Made by a program: the position numbers and the translations under genes. Under the pieces are notes generated by a model. That model saw only the letters and a list, made by a program, of their open reading frames with translations. It was not told the origin of the DNA and did no database searches. A DNA stretch of 64,000 nt. It comes from JADFWK01 sp035527895 (lineage in GTDB: Bacteria > Desulfobacterota > DSM-4660 > Desulfatiglandales > B25-G16). Position 1 is the first letter of the stretch, and each line of letters starts with the position of its first letter. The stretch covers positions 1 through 64,000 of the forward strand of contig DATKZQ010000016.1 of the NCBI GenBank assembly GCA_035527895.1, in the 5' to 3' direction. Shown in pieces: positions 35,845 to 44,627 of this stretch.

Positions 35845-36648
35845 ATGCCGGTAAGGGACTACATTAGAGAAAGGTTCTTTCCCCACCTATGGTGCCCGGG
35901 CTGCGGCCATGGTATCGTAATGGGCTCAATGATCCGGGCAATAGAAAATCTCGCGATCAGGAAAAACGACATAGTCGTGGTTTCCGGTATCGGATGTTCC
36001 TCCCGTATCTGCGGTTATCTCGATTTCCATACCTTGCACACATTACACGGCCGAGCCCTTGCCTTTGCAACAGGTGTTAAACTCAGCAGGCCCGAGCTTA
36101 CCCTCATCGTTCCCATGGGAGACGGTGATGCCTTCGCTATCGGTGGAAACCACCTCATCCATGCAGCAAGGCGCAATATCGACGTAAATGGCATCATCAT
36201 GAACAACAACATCTACGGTATGACGGGAGGGCAGTATTCACCTTCGACCGGGTACGGGGACCTGGCAACCACAGCACCGTACGGCAATATCGATCCTCCC
36301 TTTGATTTGGTTAAACTTGCCCTGGGCGCTGGTGCTACCTTTGTAGCAAGAACAACAACCTATCATGTGACCTCAATGATAAAGATCCTGGAAAAGGCGA
36401 TCACCCATAAGGGCTTTTCGGTTGTTGAGGTCTTATCCCAGTGCCCAACCTATTTCGGCAGGAAAAACAAATTTGCAACTGCAGTGGATATGATGAACTT
36501 TTACAAGACCCAGACAACCCCTATAGGGAGTAAGGAAAAGGACAAGAACCCGGATCTAATCGAAAGGGGGATCTTTATCCAGGAAGAGCGGCCGGAATAC
36601 TGTGCTGAGTATGCCAAGGTCTTAGAGACGGCATCTCAAGGAGGGTGA
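35845..36648 (+). CDS. 2-oxoacid:ferredoxin oxidoreductase, beta subunit (set 2)
   Basis: 267-residue TPP subunit: WCPGCGHGIVMGSMIRAIEN, MGDGDAFAIGGNHLIHAARR, NNNIYGMTGGQYSPS. It closely parallels the set 1 beta subunit, with a longer C-terminus. Confidence 0.94.
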   Translation: MPVRDYIRERFFPHLWCPGCGHGIVMGSMIRAIENLAIRKNDIVVVSGIGCSSRICGYLDFHTLHTLHGRALAFATGVKLSRPELTLIVPMGDGDAFAIGGNHLIHAARRNIDVNGIIMNNNIYGMTGGQYSPSTGYGDLATTAPYGNIDPPFDLVKLALGAGATFVARTTTYHVTSMIKILEKAITHKGFSVVEVLSQCPTYFGRKNKFATAVDMMNFYKTQTTPIGSKEKDKNPDLIERGIFIQEERPEYCAEYAKVLETASQGG

Positions 36649-36655
36649 TGTAGTA

Positions 36656-37201
36656 ATGGAACGATGCAGGATTGTCTTCTCCGGCTCAGGCGGGCAAGGG
36701 GTGATCACGGCGGCCATCATCCTTGCTGAGGCCGCGGTACTTCATGAAGGCTTGAATGCGGTACAGTCTCAATCGTACGGCCCGGAGGCGAGGGGGGGAG
36801 CAAGCCGTTCCGATGTCATCATTGCCGATACAGACATACGCTTTCCCAAGGTAATCCAGCCCAACGTGCTCGTGTGTCTAACGCAGGAGGCATATAACAG
36901 ATTCTCCGGCCTTATCAGGCCCGGCGGACTCCTGTTAACCGACAGTCACTATGTGCAAGAAGAACGAAAGGCCGATGCCTGGCAGGTGGAACTTCCCATG
37001 TATAAGACGGTTATGGATACAATCGGAAGGCCTATCGTGTTTAATATTTGCATGCTCGGGGCTTTGATCGGTCTTACCCAGTTGGTGAAAATCGATTCAG
37101 TCATGAAAGTGCTGCAGAGCAGAATTCCACCCGGCTTCTTGGACGTAAACAAGCAGGCCCTTGAGTTGGGCCTTCACCTTGCCGAACCCTTTAAGAAATA
37201 G
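36656..37201 (+). CDS. 2-oxoacid:ferredoxin oxidoreductase, gamma subunit (set 2)
   Basis: 181 residues: RIVFSGSGGQGVITAAIILA and QSYGPEARGGASRSDVII. It ends the set 2 operon; GGAGGGTG lies at the end of the beta gene as its ribosome binding site. gltX follows after 80 nt. Confidence 0.93.
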   Translation: MERCRIVFSGSGGQGVITAAIILAEAAVLHEGLNAVQSQSYGPEARGGASRSDVIIADTDIRFPKVIQPNVLVCLTQEAYNRFSGLIRPGGLLLTDSHYVQEERKADAWQVELPMYKTVMDTIGRPIVFNICMLGALIGLTQLVKIDSVMKVLQSRIPPGFLDVNKQALELGLHLAEPFKK

Positions 37202-37281
37202 ACCTCCCGACTATATCGGCCTGAGCCTCATGATTGACTCTTTGCATCACCTCATTACATTGAAACGAGCAGTTTGAGAAT

Positions 37282-38694
37282 ATGAATACAGAGAACGTTG
37301 TCACCAGATTTCCACCCAGCCCTACGGGCACGCTTCACATTGGCGGAGCCAGGACAGCCCTGTTCAACTGGCTTTTCGCCCGCCATCACAAAGGCAGGTT
37401 TATACTCAGAATCGAAGACACAGATAGAGCAAGATCCACACGGGAAGACACAGAAGTTATTGTTGAATCGATGAAATGGCTTGGTCTCGACTGGGATGAA
37501 GGCCCTTACTTCCAATCCCAGAGGACCGAGATTTATACCGAATGCATAGAAAAGCTTCTCTCCACCGGAAAGGCATATTACTGTCACTGCAGTGCGGAAG
37601 AGCTGGATGTAAGGAGAGAAAAGGCAAAAGACAAGGGGTTGAAACCCAAATATGATGGCAAGTGCAGGGACCTCAACCTCGGAAAAGCGCCGGGGGCAGT
37701 GGTACGGCTGAAGAGTCCCTTGACCGGTACAATCACCTTCATGGATCTGGTGAAAGGGGTCATCTCCGTGGACAGCGAACAAATGGATGACCTCATACTG
37801 CAACGCTCTGATGGAACCTTCACCTATAACTTCGCCGTGGTGGTGGATGATAGTAAAATGGGCGTTACATACGTTATCAGGGGAGACGATCATGTGAACA
37901 ACACGCCCCGCCAGATCCTCATCTATCAGGCCCTCGGGGAGCCGATTCCTCATTATGCTCACCTGCCAATGATTCTCGGCTCAGACAAAACACCCCTCAG
38001 CAAGCGACACGGGGCAACCTCTGTGCTGGCATATCGGGAAATGGGTGTCCTGCCCCACGCCCTGGTGAACGCCCTCGCTCGTCTCGGATGGTCCCACGGC
38101 GATCAGGAAGAGTTTTCTAAACAGGAGCTTATTGATCTCTTTTCTCTCACACATGTGGGTAAGTCCGCCGGGATCTTCAATATGGAGAAACTCTTGGATC
38201 TCAACGGAAAATATATCAGGGCAGAAGATGATGCACGCCTGGCAGATCTAGTGCTGCCTTTTCTTGCGGATCTAGGCTGCTCAGGACTAAACAAAGAACA
38301 GGTTAAAGGGGCTGTGAGAACAGTGAAACAACGGGCAAAGACCCTTGTCGAGATGGCCCAGGGTGCCCTCTTCTACTTTAAAGAGATCACCTATGATAAA
38401 GATGCCGATGAAAAGTTCTTGCGGCCTGAACTCTTAGAAATACTCGAAGATCTGCTGGCAGACCTGAAAACAGTATCGGACTTTAGCCAAAAAGGATTAG
38501 AGAGGGTTTTCTCCGCCCTCCTGGAAAAACACCAGATCAAGCTCGGCAAGGTAGCGCAGCCGCTGCGCGTTGTGCTGACCGGTAAAACAGTCAGTCCCGG
38601 CATCTTTGAGGTTATGGAAGTTCTGGGTCGGGAAACCGTGATCAAGCGGCTATCACATGCCATCTCCTATACAAGGGCAAAAAAAGGCGAATAG
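37282..38694 (+). CDS. gltX: Glutamyl-tRNA synthetase
   Basis: 470-residue class I synthetase. The HIGH-type motif is FPPSPTGTLHIGGARTALFN and the KMSKS-type motif is DKTPLSKRHGA. RIEDTDRARSTRE is the glutamate-binding region. It provides Glu-tRNA, also the substrate of HemA at 58.3 kb. Only one copy is in the window, and whether it is discriminating cannot be told. Confidence 0.97.
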   Translation: MNTENVVTRFPPSPTGTLHIGGARTALFNWLFARHHKGRFILRIEDTDRARSTREDTEVIVESMKWLGLDWDEGPYFQSQRTEIYTECIEKLLSTGKAYYCHCSAEELDVRREKAKDKGLKPKYDGKCRDLNLGKAPGAVVRLKSPLTGTITFMDLVKGVISVDSEQMDDLILQRSDGTFTYNFAVVVDDSKMGVTYVIRGDDHVNNTPRQILIYQALGEPIPHYAHLPMILGSDKTPLSKRHGATSVLAYREMGVLPHALVNALARLGWSHGDQEEFSKQELIDLFSLTHVGKSAGIFNMEKLLDLNGKYIRAEDDARLADLVLPFLADLGCSGLNKEQVKGAVRTVKQRAKTLVEMAQGALFYFKEITYDKDADEKFLRPELLEILEDLLADLKTVSDFSQKGLERVFSALLEKHQIKLGKVAQPLRVVLTGKTVSPGIFEVMEVLGRETVIKRLSHAISYTRAKKGE

Positions 38695-38769
38695 GTAACG
38701 AGCAGATCTCTCCGGCTGAAAAGCAACCGGTGATGGAATGGTGTGATTTTTGGGAATGGAAAGATTTGC

Positions 38770-40371
38770 TCAGGAGGTCAGCTCTTCGGCCACCAGATCC
38801 ATGTCTCTGACAGCCCCTTCATAGATTCTGCCCAGCACGAGGGAATTGAGCCTTTCCTTGAACTCCTCAGGCACCTCATGGCCCGCCTCAATAATCTTCG
38901 ATGTATTAAGATAGACCTTCTCGAGCGACTCTCTTGCGAACAGCCGGGCAACCGCCGACATGCACTCATGGGAAACGGTCTTTTCCCCGCTCTCCGAACA
39001 GGCTTTTATGCACGTCGCTTTTGCTACCTCCACCCATGTCATCATATCGGCCAGTAGGAACATACGGTACTGCGACTTGGTGACCTTAAGCCTGCGCGCA
39101 ATCAAGAGGAGTTCATTCAGCGTGTCTATGGCCTGTGCGGCCGCCGGACCGCCACTTTCACCGGGAAGCTTTGCCAGCTCCTCCGCCATGCCCCTGTAGT
39201 ACTCTCCCTTGGAGTGTATAGTTTCTCTCAATCTGAAGAGAGATATGATGCTCTGCTGAATTTCACTTGTTCCTTCAAAGATCGTGGTTATCTTTGCGTC
39301 TCTCTTTATCTTTTCAACCTCATATTCCCTGATATACCCGTAACCGCCAAGGGCTTGAATAGCGTCATTCGCCGCAGCATCGCCGGCCTCTGTAGCAAAG
39401 TATTTGGCTATGGAACCCTCCACTTGCAGATCCTCTTCTCCCGCATCGATGCGTCGTGCCACCTCTTCAATATAGGCTCTGGCTGCCTCAAGCCGAACTG
39501 CATGGGGGACCAGCAGTTTATGTGTATAGCCCTGCTTTTCCGTTAGCGGGGTCCCGAACTGAATCCGTCCCTTTGCATAGGTTATGGCTCTTTCTAATGC
39601 GGCCACCCCGGCTGCAAGTCCGAAGGTTGCCACCATAAGCCGCGTATATCCAAAAACGGCGTTGGCCTGTTTCAGTCCGACTCCCTCAACCCCACCGACA
39701 AGGTCTCCGGCCGGCACATACACATCTTCCAAGGTGAGCGGTGCAGTATTTGAGGCCCGTATACCGTGCTTATCCTCATGCCTTCCGGCCGAGAGGCCTT
39801 CCACACCCTTTTCAACGACAAAAAAGGACGGCCCTTCAGGGGTGTCTGCAAGTATGGTAAAGAGATCTGCTACGCCCCCATTGGTTATAAACTGTTTCTG
39901 CCCGTTTATCCGGTACCCCTTAGTGTCACCCTCTCCGTCAAGAACCCTTTCGGCCTTGGTGTTGAGCGCCTGAACATTGGACCCGGCGTCTGGCTCGGTA
40001 ACGGCATACCCTACAATGAGCCCTTCATCGGCAATTCGCCCCACGTATTTCTCTTTTTGTTCATCCGTTCCTGCAACGCGTATGGGGTCCATGCCCAGAC
40101 AGATTGCCAAAAAGGAGGTAGCTATCGCCATATCCATCTTTGCCATCTCTTCGGATATCTGCGCAATCTGCACGGCGCTTGCCCCTAAACCGCCATACTC
40201 CTCCGGAATGAAGATCAGATGGAGGCCGATATCGGGGCCGAGCATAAAGCGAATAAGCTCCTCAGGGAAATCCCCCTCCATATCCATCTCCAACCTCGTC
40301 TCGAGGGGCAATCTGTCTTTCTCGATCTTCTTGAGGGTATCGAGAACCATTGAAAACATTTCACGATCCAT
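38770..40371 (-). CDS. Acyl-CoA dehydrogenase with C-terminal extension
   Basis: 533 residues. FAD and acyl-CoA motifs: VGYAVTEPDAGSNVQAL, RINGQKQFITNGGVADLFT, and the catalytic-glutamate region TTIFEGTSEIQQSI near residue 370. Classical enzymes end soon after this; here about 150 further residues follow (helical, KSQYRMFLLADMMTWVEVAK), as in VLCAD/ACAD9-like proteins. It oxidises an acyl-CoA to the enoyl-CoA; chain length or glutaryl-CoA specificity is not evident. It lies 22 nt after the ACT-domain gene, probably in the VOR operon. Confidence 0.92.
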   Translation of the reverse strand: MDREMFSMVLDTLKKIEKDRLPLETRLEMDMEGDFPEELIRFMLGPDIGLHLIFIPEEYGGLGASAVQIAQISEEMAKMDMAIATSFLAICLGMDPIRVAGTDEQKEKYVGRIADEGLIVGYAVTEPDAGSNVQALNTKAERVLDGEGDTKGYRINGQKQFITNGGVADLFTILADTPEGPSFFVVEKGVEGLSAGRHEDKHGIRASNTAPLTLEDVYVPAGDLVGGVEGVGLKQANAVFGYTRLMVATFGLAAGVAALERAITYAKGRIQFGTPLTEKQGYTHKLLVPHAVRLEAARAYIEEVARRIDAGEEDLQVEGSIAKYFATEAGDAAANDAIQALGGYGYIREYEVEKIKRDAKITTIFEGTSEIQQSIISLFRLRETIHSKGEYYRGMAEELAKLPGESGGPAAAQAIDTLNELLLIARRLKVTKSQYRMFLLADMMTWVEVAKATCIKACSESGEKTVSHECMSAVARLFARESLEKVYLNTSKIIEAGHEVPEEFKERLNSLVLGRIYEGAVRDMDLVAEELTS

Positions 40372-40392
40372 CTCGCGGATCCTTTTATCGGC

Positions 40393-40839
40393 TTATAGCC
40401 GATAGACTTCTTCGTTCAATACCTTTATCCAGTTCTCTTTAAGAACGCTCAGGGTTCTTTCCCTATCGTGACCGGCTACGCCGAGGATAAGTATGGCAGT
40501 GCTCTCTGTTCCCATGCGCACGAGGCATGGATAGAGGTAATCAACATTGATGCCTTGCTTTTTCAGGGGTTTCAAAATAGAATTGAGACCTCCCGGATGA
40601 TGGGGAGTTTCGCAGGCGATTACCTCCTCTACTCTTAAGCGGTAGCCCCTGGCCTTCAGTACGGTAATGGCCCTATCCGGATCATTGGCTACAAACCTGA
40701 GATTCCCTTGCCCGCCTTCTGTGCTCACGTAAAACGCAATAATGTCAATCCCGTTGGAACCCAAAATTTCACTCACCAGCGACAGCTGCCCAGGCTCGTT
40801 CTTTAACGTTAACTCGATTTCCTTGACAGGCATAGTCAC
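40393..40839 (-). CDS. Tandem ACT-domain protein
   Basis: 148 residues made of two ACT folds: residues about 7-75 (EIELTLKNEPGQLSLVSEIL) and about 78-145 (VEEVIACETPHHPGGLNSIL, then VDYLYPCLV). ACT domains usually bind amino acids. The start overlaps the end of the set 3 gamma gene by 4 nt, so it is made with that enzyme. Since set 3 resembles branched-chain 2-oxoacid oxidoreductases, a valine/leucine/isoleucine-sensing role is plausible but unproven. Confidence 0.85.
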   Translation of the reverse strand: MTMPVKEIELTLKNEPGQLSLVSEILGSNGIDIIAFYVSTEGGQGNLRFVANDPDRAITVLKARGYRLRVEEVIACETPHHPGGLNSILKPLKKQGINVDYLYPCLVRMGTESTAILILGVAGHDRERTLSVLKENWIKVLNEEVYRL

Positions 40840-41381
40840 ACTCCTCGCAAAACGTATTGAGAACCCATTTCCAAACCCTTCCGGTTTGTTTCCATCTGCC
40901 GGGCACTCTTTGTCTTAACCACTTCAGCCAGCGCACCCATCAATGAATCAATGCTGGTAATCTTTGTGGCTGCAGCAAAGGCCCCCAGCATAATCATGTT
41001 AGCGGTTCTTTCGCTCTTAAGCTTTTTGGCCATAGTGTTTGCCGGCACCCTAACAACCTCAATGTCTTTTCGCTCCGCATCCATGTCAATTAAGTCCGAA
41101 TTCAAGAAAAGGGTTCCCTTGCTCTTGAGCTGGCCCTCATACCGTATCAAGGAGGGTTTATTGAGAACGATAACGTAATCCGGAAACGAGGCTACTGGTG
41201 AAGCAATCTCCTCGTCCGAGATAGAGACCGTGCAATTCGCTGTCCCCCCCCGGACCTCCGCACCGTAAGCGGGCAGGTAGGTTACGTGCATACCGTCACG
41301 CATGGCTGACAACGCCATGATATACCCCATCATCAGCACACCTTGACCACCAAACCCCGAAAAAATAGTCTTTGTCAGCAT
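40836..41381 (-). CDS. 2-oxoacid:ferredoxin oxidoreductase, gamma subunit (set 3, VOR-like)
   Basis: 181 residues: TKTIFSGFGGQGVLMMGYIM and YLPAYGAEVRGGTANCTVSI. It is separated from the beta gene by 212 nt that contain a fixed-length-core repeat, while the other sets have no such gap. Confidence 0.92.
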   Translation of the reverse strand: MLTKTIFSGFGGQGVLMMGYIMALSAMRDGMHVTYLPAYGAEVRGGTANCTVSISDEEIASPVASFPDYVIVLNKPSLIRYEGQLKSKGTLFLNSDLIDMDAERKDIEVVRVPANTMAKKLKSERTANMIMLGAFAAATKITSIDSLMGALAEVVKTKSARQMETNRKGLEMGSQYVLRGV

Positions 41382-41491
41382 GATATCGCTCTGTGGCTAA
41401 ATTTTTTCAAATCCTAAAACATATGGAAATCAGTGCCCTCTTAGTTGAAATTGCCATGTGTTATCTTGCCTCATTCCATCATTCCATCATT

Positions 41492-41584
41492 CCCTGGCCC
41501 AGACCTGGCCTGAAATGATTAAGTTCAATAGGTTCCAATCGGAGGTACCCCAGCAATGACATAGCACTCCGGTCAAGTCGCGCC
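41492..41584 (+). repeat. Fixed-length-core repeat inside the VOR operon (core A, truncated end)
   Basis: CCCTGGCCCAGACC (41492-41505), core A of exactly 74 nt (41506-41579), then GCGCC; the usual AGGGCAGGCC tail is missing. Core A recurs at 51402 and 62541 with only a few substitutions. The unit lies 9 nt from the korB stop, between the beta and gamma genes. Confidence 0.85.
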
Positions 41585-41593
41585 TATATTCCA

Positions 41594-42343
41594 TTATTTC
41601 AATTTCCCAGTCTCATCCTTGATAACCTTTAACGGGAAATAGGTTTTCACAGTTGAGTTCACCCATTCGTTTGCCTCAACCGGGGACATCTTGAGATTCG
41701 TCGGGCACGGCGAGAGAACCTCTACGAGTGAGAATCCCAGGCCTTCCATCTGCACTCGAAAGGCCTTTTTGATCGCCTTTTTCGATTTGTTGATATTCTT
41801 TGGGGAATCGACTGAGGTCCGTTCAATATAGACGCTTCCGTTGGTTATGGCCAACATCTCACTCAAATCAATCGGCAAACCGTCCCGATCAGGGTTCCTG
41901 CCACCGGGTGTCGTGGTTGTGTTTTGCCCTATGATTGTCGTGGGAGCCATCTGGCCGCCGGTCATCCCGTAAACGCCATTATTAACAAATATGACCGTAA
42001 TCTTCTCGCCCCTATTTGCAGCATGAATCGTCTCCGCTGTGCCAATAGCAGCGATATCCCCATCTCCCTGGTATGTGAAAACTATTCTGTCCGGTAGCGC
42101 CCGCTTGACACCCGTAGCAACGGCGGCGGCCCTGCCGTGTGGAGCCTCTCCCATATCGATATCGAAATAGTCATATGCCAACACCGCACACCCCGCCGGC
42201 GGAATACCGATTGTTCTCTCCCTAATCTGCAGTTCATCAATGCTCTCTGCAACCAAACGGTGAATGATGCTGTGGCCGCAACCTGGGCAATAATGAAATG
42301 GTGTATCCTTTAAGCTTTCGGGTCTTCCAAAAACCTTTCTCAT
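41594..42343 (-). CDS. 2-oxoacid:ferredoxin oxidoreductase, beta subunit (set 3, VOR-like)
   Basis: 249-residue TPP subunit: FHYCPGCGHSIIHRLVAESI, YQGDGDIAAIGTAETIHAAN, NNGVYGMTGGQMAPTT. The sequence differs from sets 1 and 2 in the way typical of 3-methyl-2-oxobutanoate (branched-chain) ferredoxin oxidoreductases. It abuts the alpha stop directly. Confidence 0.92.
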   Translation of the reverse strand: MRKVFGRPESLKDTPFHYCPGCGHSIIHRLVAESIDELQIRERTIGIPPAGCAVLAYDYFDIDMGEAPHGRAAAVATGVKRALPDRIVFTYQGDGDIAAIGTAETIHAANRGEKITVIFVNNGVYGMTGGQMAPTTIIGQNTTTTPGGRNPDRDGLPIDLSEMLAITNGSVYIERTSVDSPKNINKSKKAIKKAFRVQMEGLGFSLVEVLSPCPTNLKMSPVEANEWVNSTVKTYFPLKVIKDETGKLK

Positions 42344-43426
42344 TTATTCCTCTGTTTCAAGCCCTTCTTTGAAATAGATGTTATTGATGACCTTGGCTAT
42401 CTCGTCGGGTGTAGGTATTACCCCGCCGGGCCTGCCATAGAAGTGTATTCTTCTCCTACCCTCCAAAGAGAGTTTTACATCTTCCAGCATCTGACCGGTG
42501 CTCATTTCGAACACGAGAAAATCAGACACCATTCCACTCATCTCAACAATCTGCTTCTTGGGAAACGGCCACAGGGTCTTGGGTCTCAGGAGCCCAACCT
42601 TGAGTCCCATCTCTCTCACCCGCTTAATTGCCCCTTTTGCAATCCTGCTCGCTGTTCCATATGCGATAACTACCAGGCGGGCATTATCAGTCAAATAACG
42701 TTCTACTTCGGGTATCTCGTTTTCTATCATTTGATGTTTTCTATACAGTTTCCAGTTGTGCTCTTCCATCGTGGGAGGGTCAAGTAAGAGCGATTTGATA
42801 ATTCTGCTCTGCCTGCCTTTTGCGCCGTCAAGGATAAATGGTTTCGGGGGAAGAGAGGCAGGATCAATCGGCTCCGGAAGTTCAACGGGCTCCATCATTT
42901 GGCCCATCATACCATCGGCCAAGATGATGACTGGAATCCGGTATCTATCAGCATACTCAAAGGCAAGCCTTGTCAAATCGGCAAGTTCCTGACCCGTTCC
43001 GGGGGCCAAGACGATGGTCTTGTAATCTCCGTGCCCGCCGCCTTTCGTGGCCTGAAAATAGTCTCCCTGAGAAGGCGCAATATTGCCCAGGCCCGGTCCC
43101 CCTCTCATAGTATTAACGATAACTGCGGGAAGCTCCTGACCCGCCAGATAGGAGATTCCTTCCTGCTTTAAACTGATCCCAGGGCTCGAAGAAGATGTCA
43201 TAACTCTCTTTCCGGTCATTGAAACACCCAGAACCATGTTTATGGCAGCCAGCTCACTCTCTGCTTGAATAAACACGCCGTCGGAAAGGGCAGCCAATCC
43301 GCTTGCCATATACTCGGTAAGTTCATTTTGAGGGGTTATGGGATAGCCGAAATAAAAGCGGCAGCCGGCCCGTATCGCTGCCTCGCCGATGGCATGACTT
43401 CCTCGTAGCAGTCTTTTTTCACTCAC
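42344..43426 (-). CDS. 2-oxoacid:ferredoxin oxidoreductase, alpha subunit (set 3, VOR-like)
   Basis: 360 residues. LLRGSHAIGEAAIRAGCRFY and FGYPITPQNELTEYMASG resemble VorB-type subunits of branched-chain 2-oxoacid oxidoreductase, and SSSSPGISLKQEGISYLAGQ is the conserved loop. A longer frame extends into the ferredoxin gene. I chose the GTG at 43426, which has GAGGT 5 nt upstream and overlaps the ferredoxin stop by 8 nt. Confidence 0.92.
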   Translation of the reverse strand: MSEKRLLRGSHAIGEAAIRAGCRFYFGYPITPQNELTEYMASGLAALSDGVFIQAESELAAINMVLGVSMTGKRVMTSSSSPGISLKQEGISYLAGQELPAVIVNTMRGGPGLGNIAPSQGDYFQATKGGGHGDYKTIVLAPGTGQELADLTRLAFEYADRYRIPVIILADGMMGQMMEPVELPEPIDPASLPPKPFILDGAKGRQSRIIKSLLLDPPTMEEHNWKLYRKHQMIENEIPEVERYLTDNARLVVIAYGTASRIAKGAIKRVREMGLKVGLLRPKTLWPFPKKQIVEMSGMVSDFLVFEMSTGQMLEDVKLSLEGRRRIHFYGRPGGVIPTPDEIAKVINNIYFKEGLETEE

Positions 43427-43661
43427 AATATACCTCAATGGCGATATCAGGGCACATAATGGCACAGAGTGCACAACCTCTGCACTGGTGCTTTTCCAAT
43501 TCCATGTCTTCCTCATTGTAAGCTGCTGGATGGTATCCCTTCTGATTCAACTTCTCGGAAACTGAAATCAAGTTCATCGGACATACTGATTGACACAAAT
43601 AGCAGCCCTTGCACAACTCCTCGTCTATCTTGATAAAACCTTTTTTTTGTTTAGAAACCAT
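43419..43661 (-). CDS. Ferredoxin subunit of KOR set 3 (VOR-like)
   Basis: 80 residues with CKGCYLCQSVCP and CRGCALCAIMCP. First gene of the third operon (ferredoxin-alpha-beta-gamma-ACT-acyl-CoA dehydrogenase). Confidence 0.9.
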   Translation of the reverse strand: MVSKQKKGFIKIDEELCKGCYLCQSVCPMNLISVSEKLNQKGYHPAAYNEEDMELEKHQCRGCALCAIMCPDIAIEVYCE

Positions 43662-43853
43662 AATTCAATGCGACCTTTACGATCTTCCTGAGTTTCTAGG
43701 ATCTATATCCCGTTACCGTGAACAAAGAAACCAAAGTTCATGTACATAGTAGGTTATTACTGGCCTGTCAATCAATAGTTTCCCGTGCCGCGGCTTGAGT
43801 GAAAAAAGCCCATCAATTGCCTCCGGATCCGAACAAATGCGTAAAACATTGCC

Positions 43854-43882
43854 TTGACCAAAAGGCACATTTGCCTTACTAT
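43854..43882 (+). promoter_or_regulatory. Sigma70-type promoter with inverted repeat in the spacer
   Basis: TTGACC (43854) and TACTAT (43877) are separated by 17 nt. The spacer carries AAGGCA-CAT-TTGCCTT, an inverted repeat that could be an operator. It points at the CDP-alcohol phosphatidyltransferase gene 50 nt downstream. Confidence 0.5.
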
Positions 43883-43932
43883 ACCTCATTGGTACGGTTT
43901 ACATTGGCGGGATCAACAGAAGGTAAGACTAC

Positions 43933-44523
43933 ATGATTCATCTATTAAGAGGCCCCTTCGAGAGGGCTGCCAGACCTTTCACGGATTTCTTGATCAGACA
44001 CAGGTTCACGGCCTCTCTATTAACGATAATCGCCTTTCTCGGTACCGTTCTTGCCTCTGTATTAGTATATTACGAGATCTGGAAGCTGGGTGCATTTCTT
44101 TTCTTAGTGTTTTCCCTGTTTGATGCACTTGATGGATTAGTTGCCAGAAGCAACAACACGGCCAGGCCGGCCGGTGCCTTCCTGGACTCGGTGATGGACC
44201 GGTTCTCCGATAGTGCCATTCTGTTTGCTATCATCCTCTACGGCTTCAGGGTCGGGAATAAAAGCATATTCGTGCTTGCCCTCCTCACCCTCATCACCTC
44301 CCTGATTACGAGCTATATCAAGGCAAAGGCCGAGAATTTTTTGGAATTTGGGTCCATAGGCCTCTTACAAAGACCAGAGAGAATCCTGATAATCTTTCTC
44401 ATGGTGTTATTCCCCAAATGCCTCCTCATAGGCTTATGGATATTGGTCATCGGGGGCGGTATTACCATAACCCAAAGACTCTATGCAGCATACCAGAAGT
44501 TTAACCAGCAATCTGTTTCATGA
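43933..44523 (+). CDS. CDP-alcohol phosphatidyltransferase family protein
   Basis: 196-residue membrane enzyme with four to six hydrophobic helices. The family signature DX2DGX2ARX8GX3DX3D is intact: DALDGLVARSNNTARP, then AGAFLDSVMDRFSD. It transfers a phosphoalcohol from or to a CDP-lipid, making a phospholipid headgroup. The exact product (for example phosphatidylinositol phosphate, phosphatidylglycerol phosphate) cannot be assigned. Confidence 0.88.
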   Translation: MIHLLRGPFERAARPFTDFLIRHRFTASLLTIIAFLGTVLASVLVYYEIWKLGAFLFLVFSLFDALDGLVARSNNTARPAGAFLDSVMDRFSDSAILFAIILYGFRVGNKSIFVLALLTLITSLITSYIKAKAENFLEFGSIGLLQRPERILIIFLMVLFPKCLLIGLWILVIGGGITITQRLYAAYQKFNQQSVS

Positions 44524-44627
44524 TTCCCTGGTAATGTTTCAAAAATGCCTTTCGCCACCGTTCCCGCGGATACAATTGCCTCGATTCCGAAACCTCTTCA
44601 ACCCCTTTCCTTTAGAGGCCTGAGCTC

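Noticed and set aside
43427..43516. Longer N-terminus for the set 3 alpha subunit
   Set aside because: The 30 extra codons overlap the ferredoxin gene, and a GTG with a good ribosome binding site at 43426 matches the family start.
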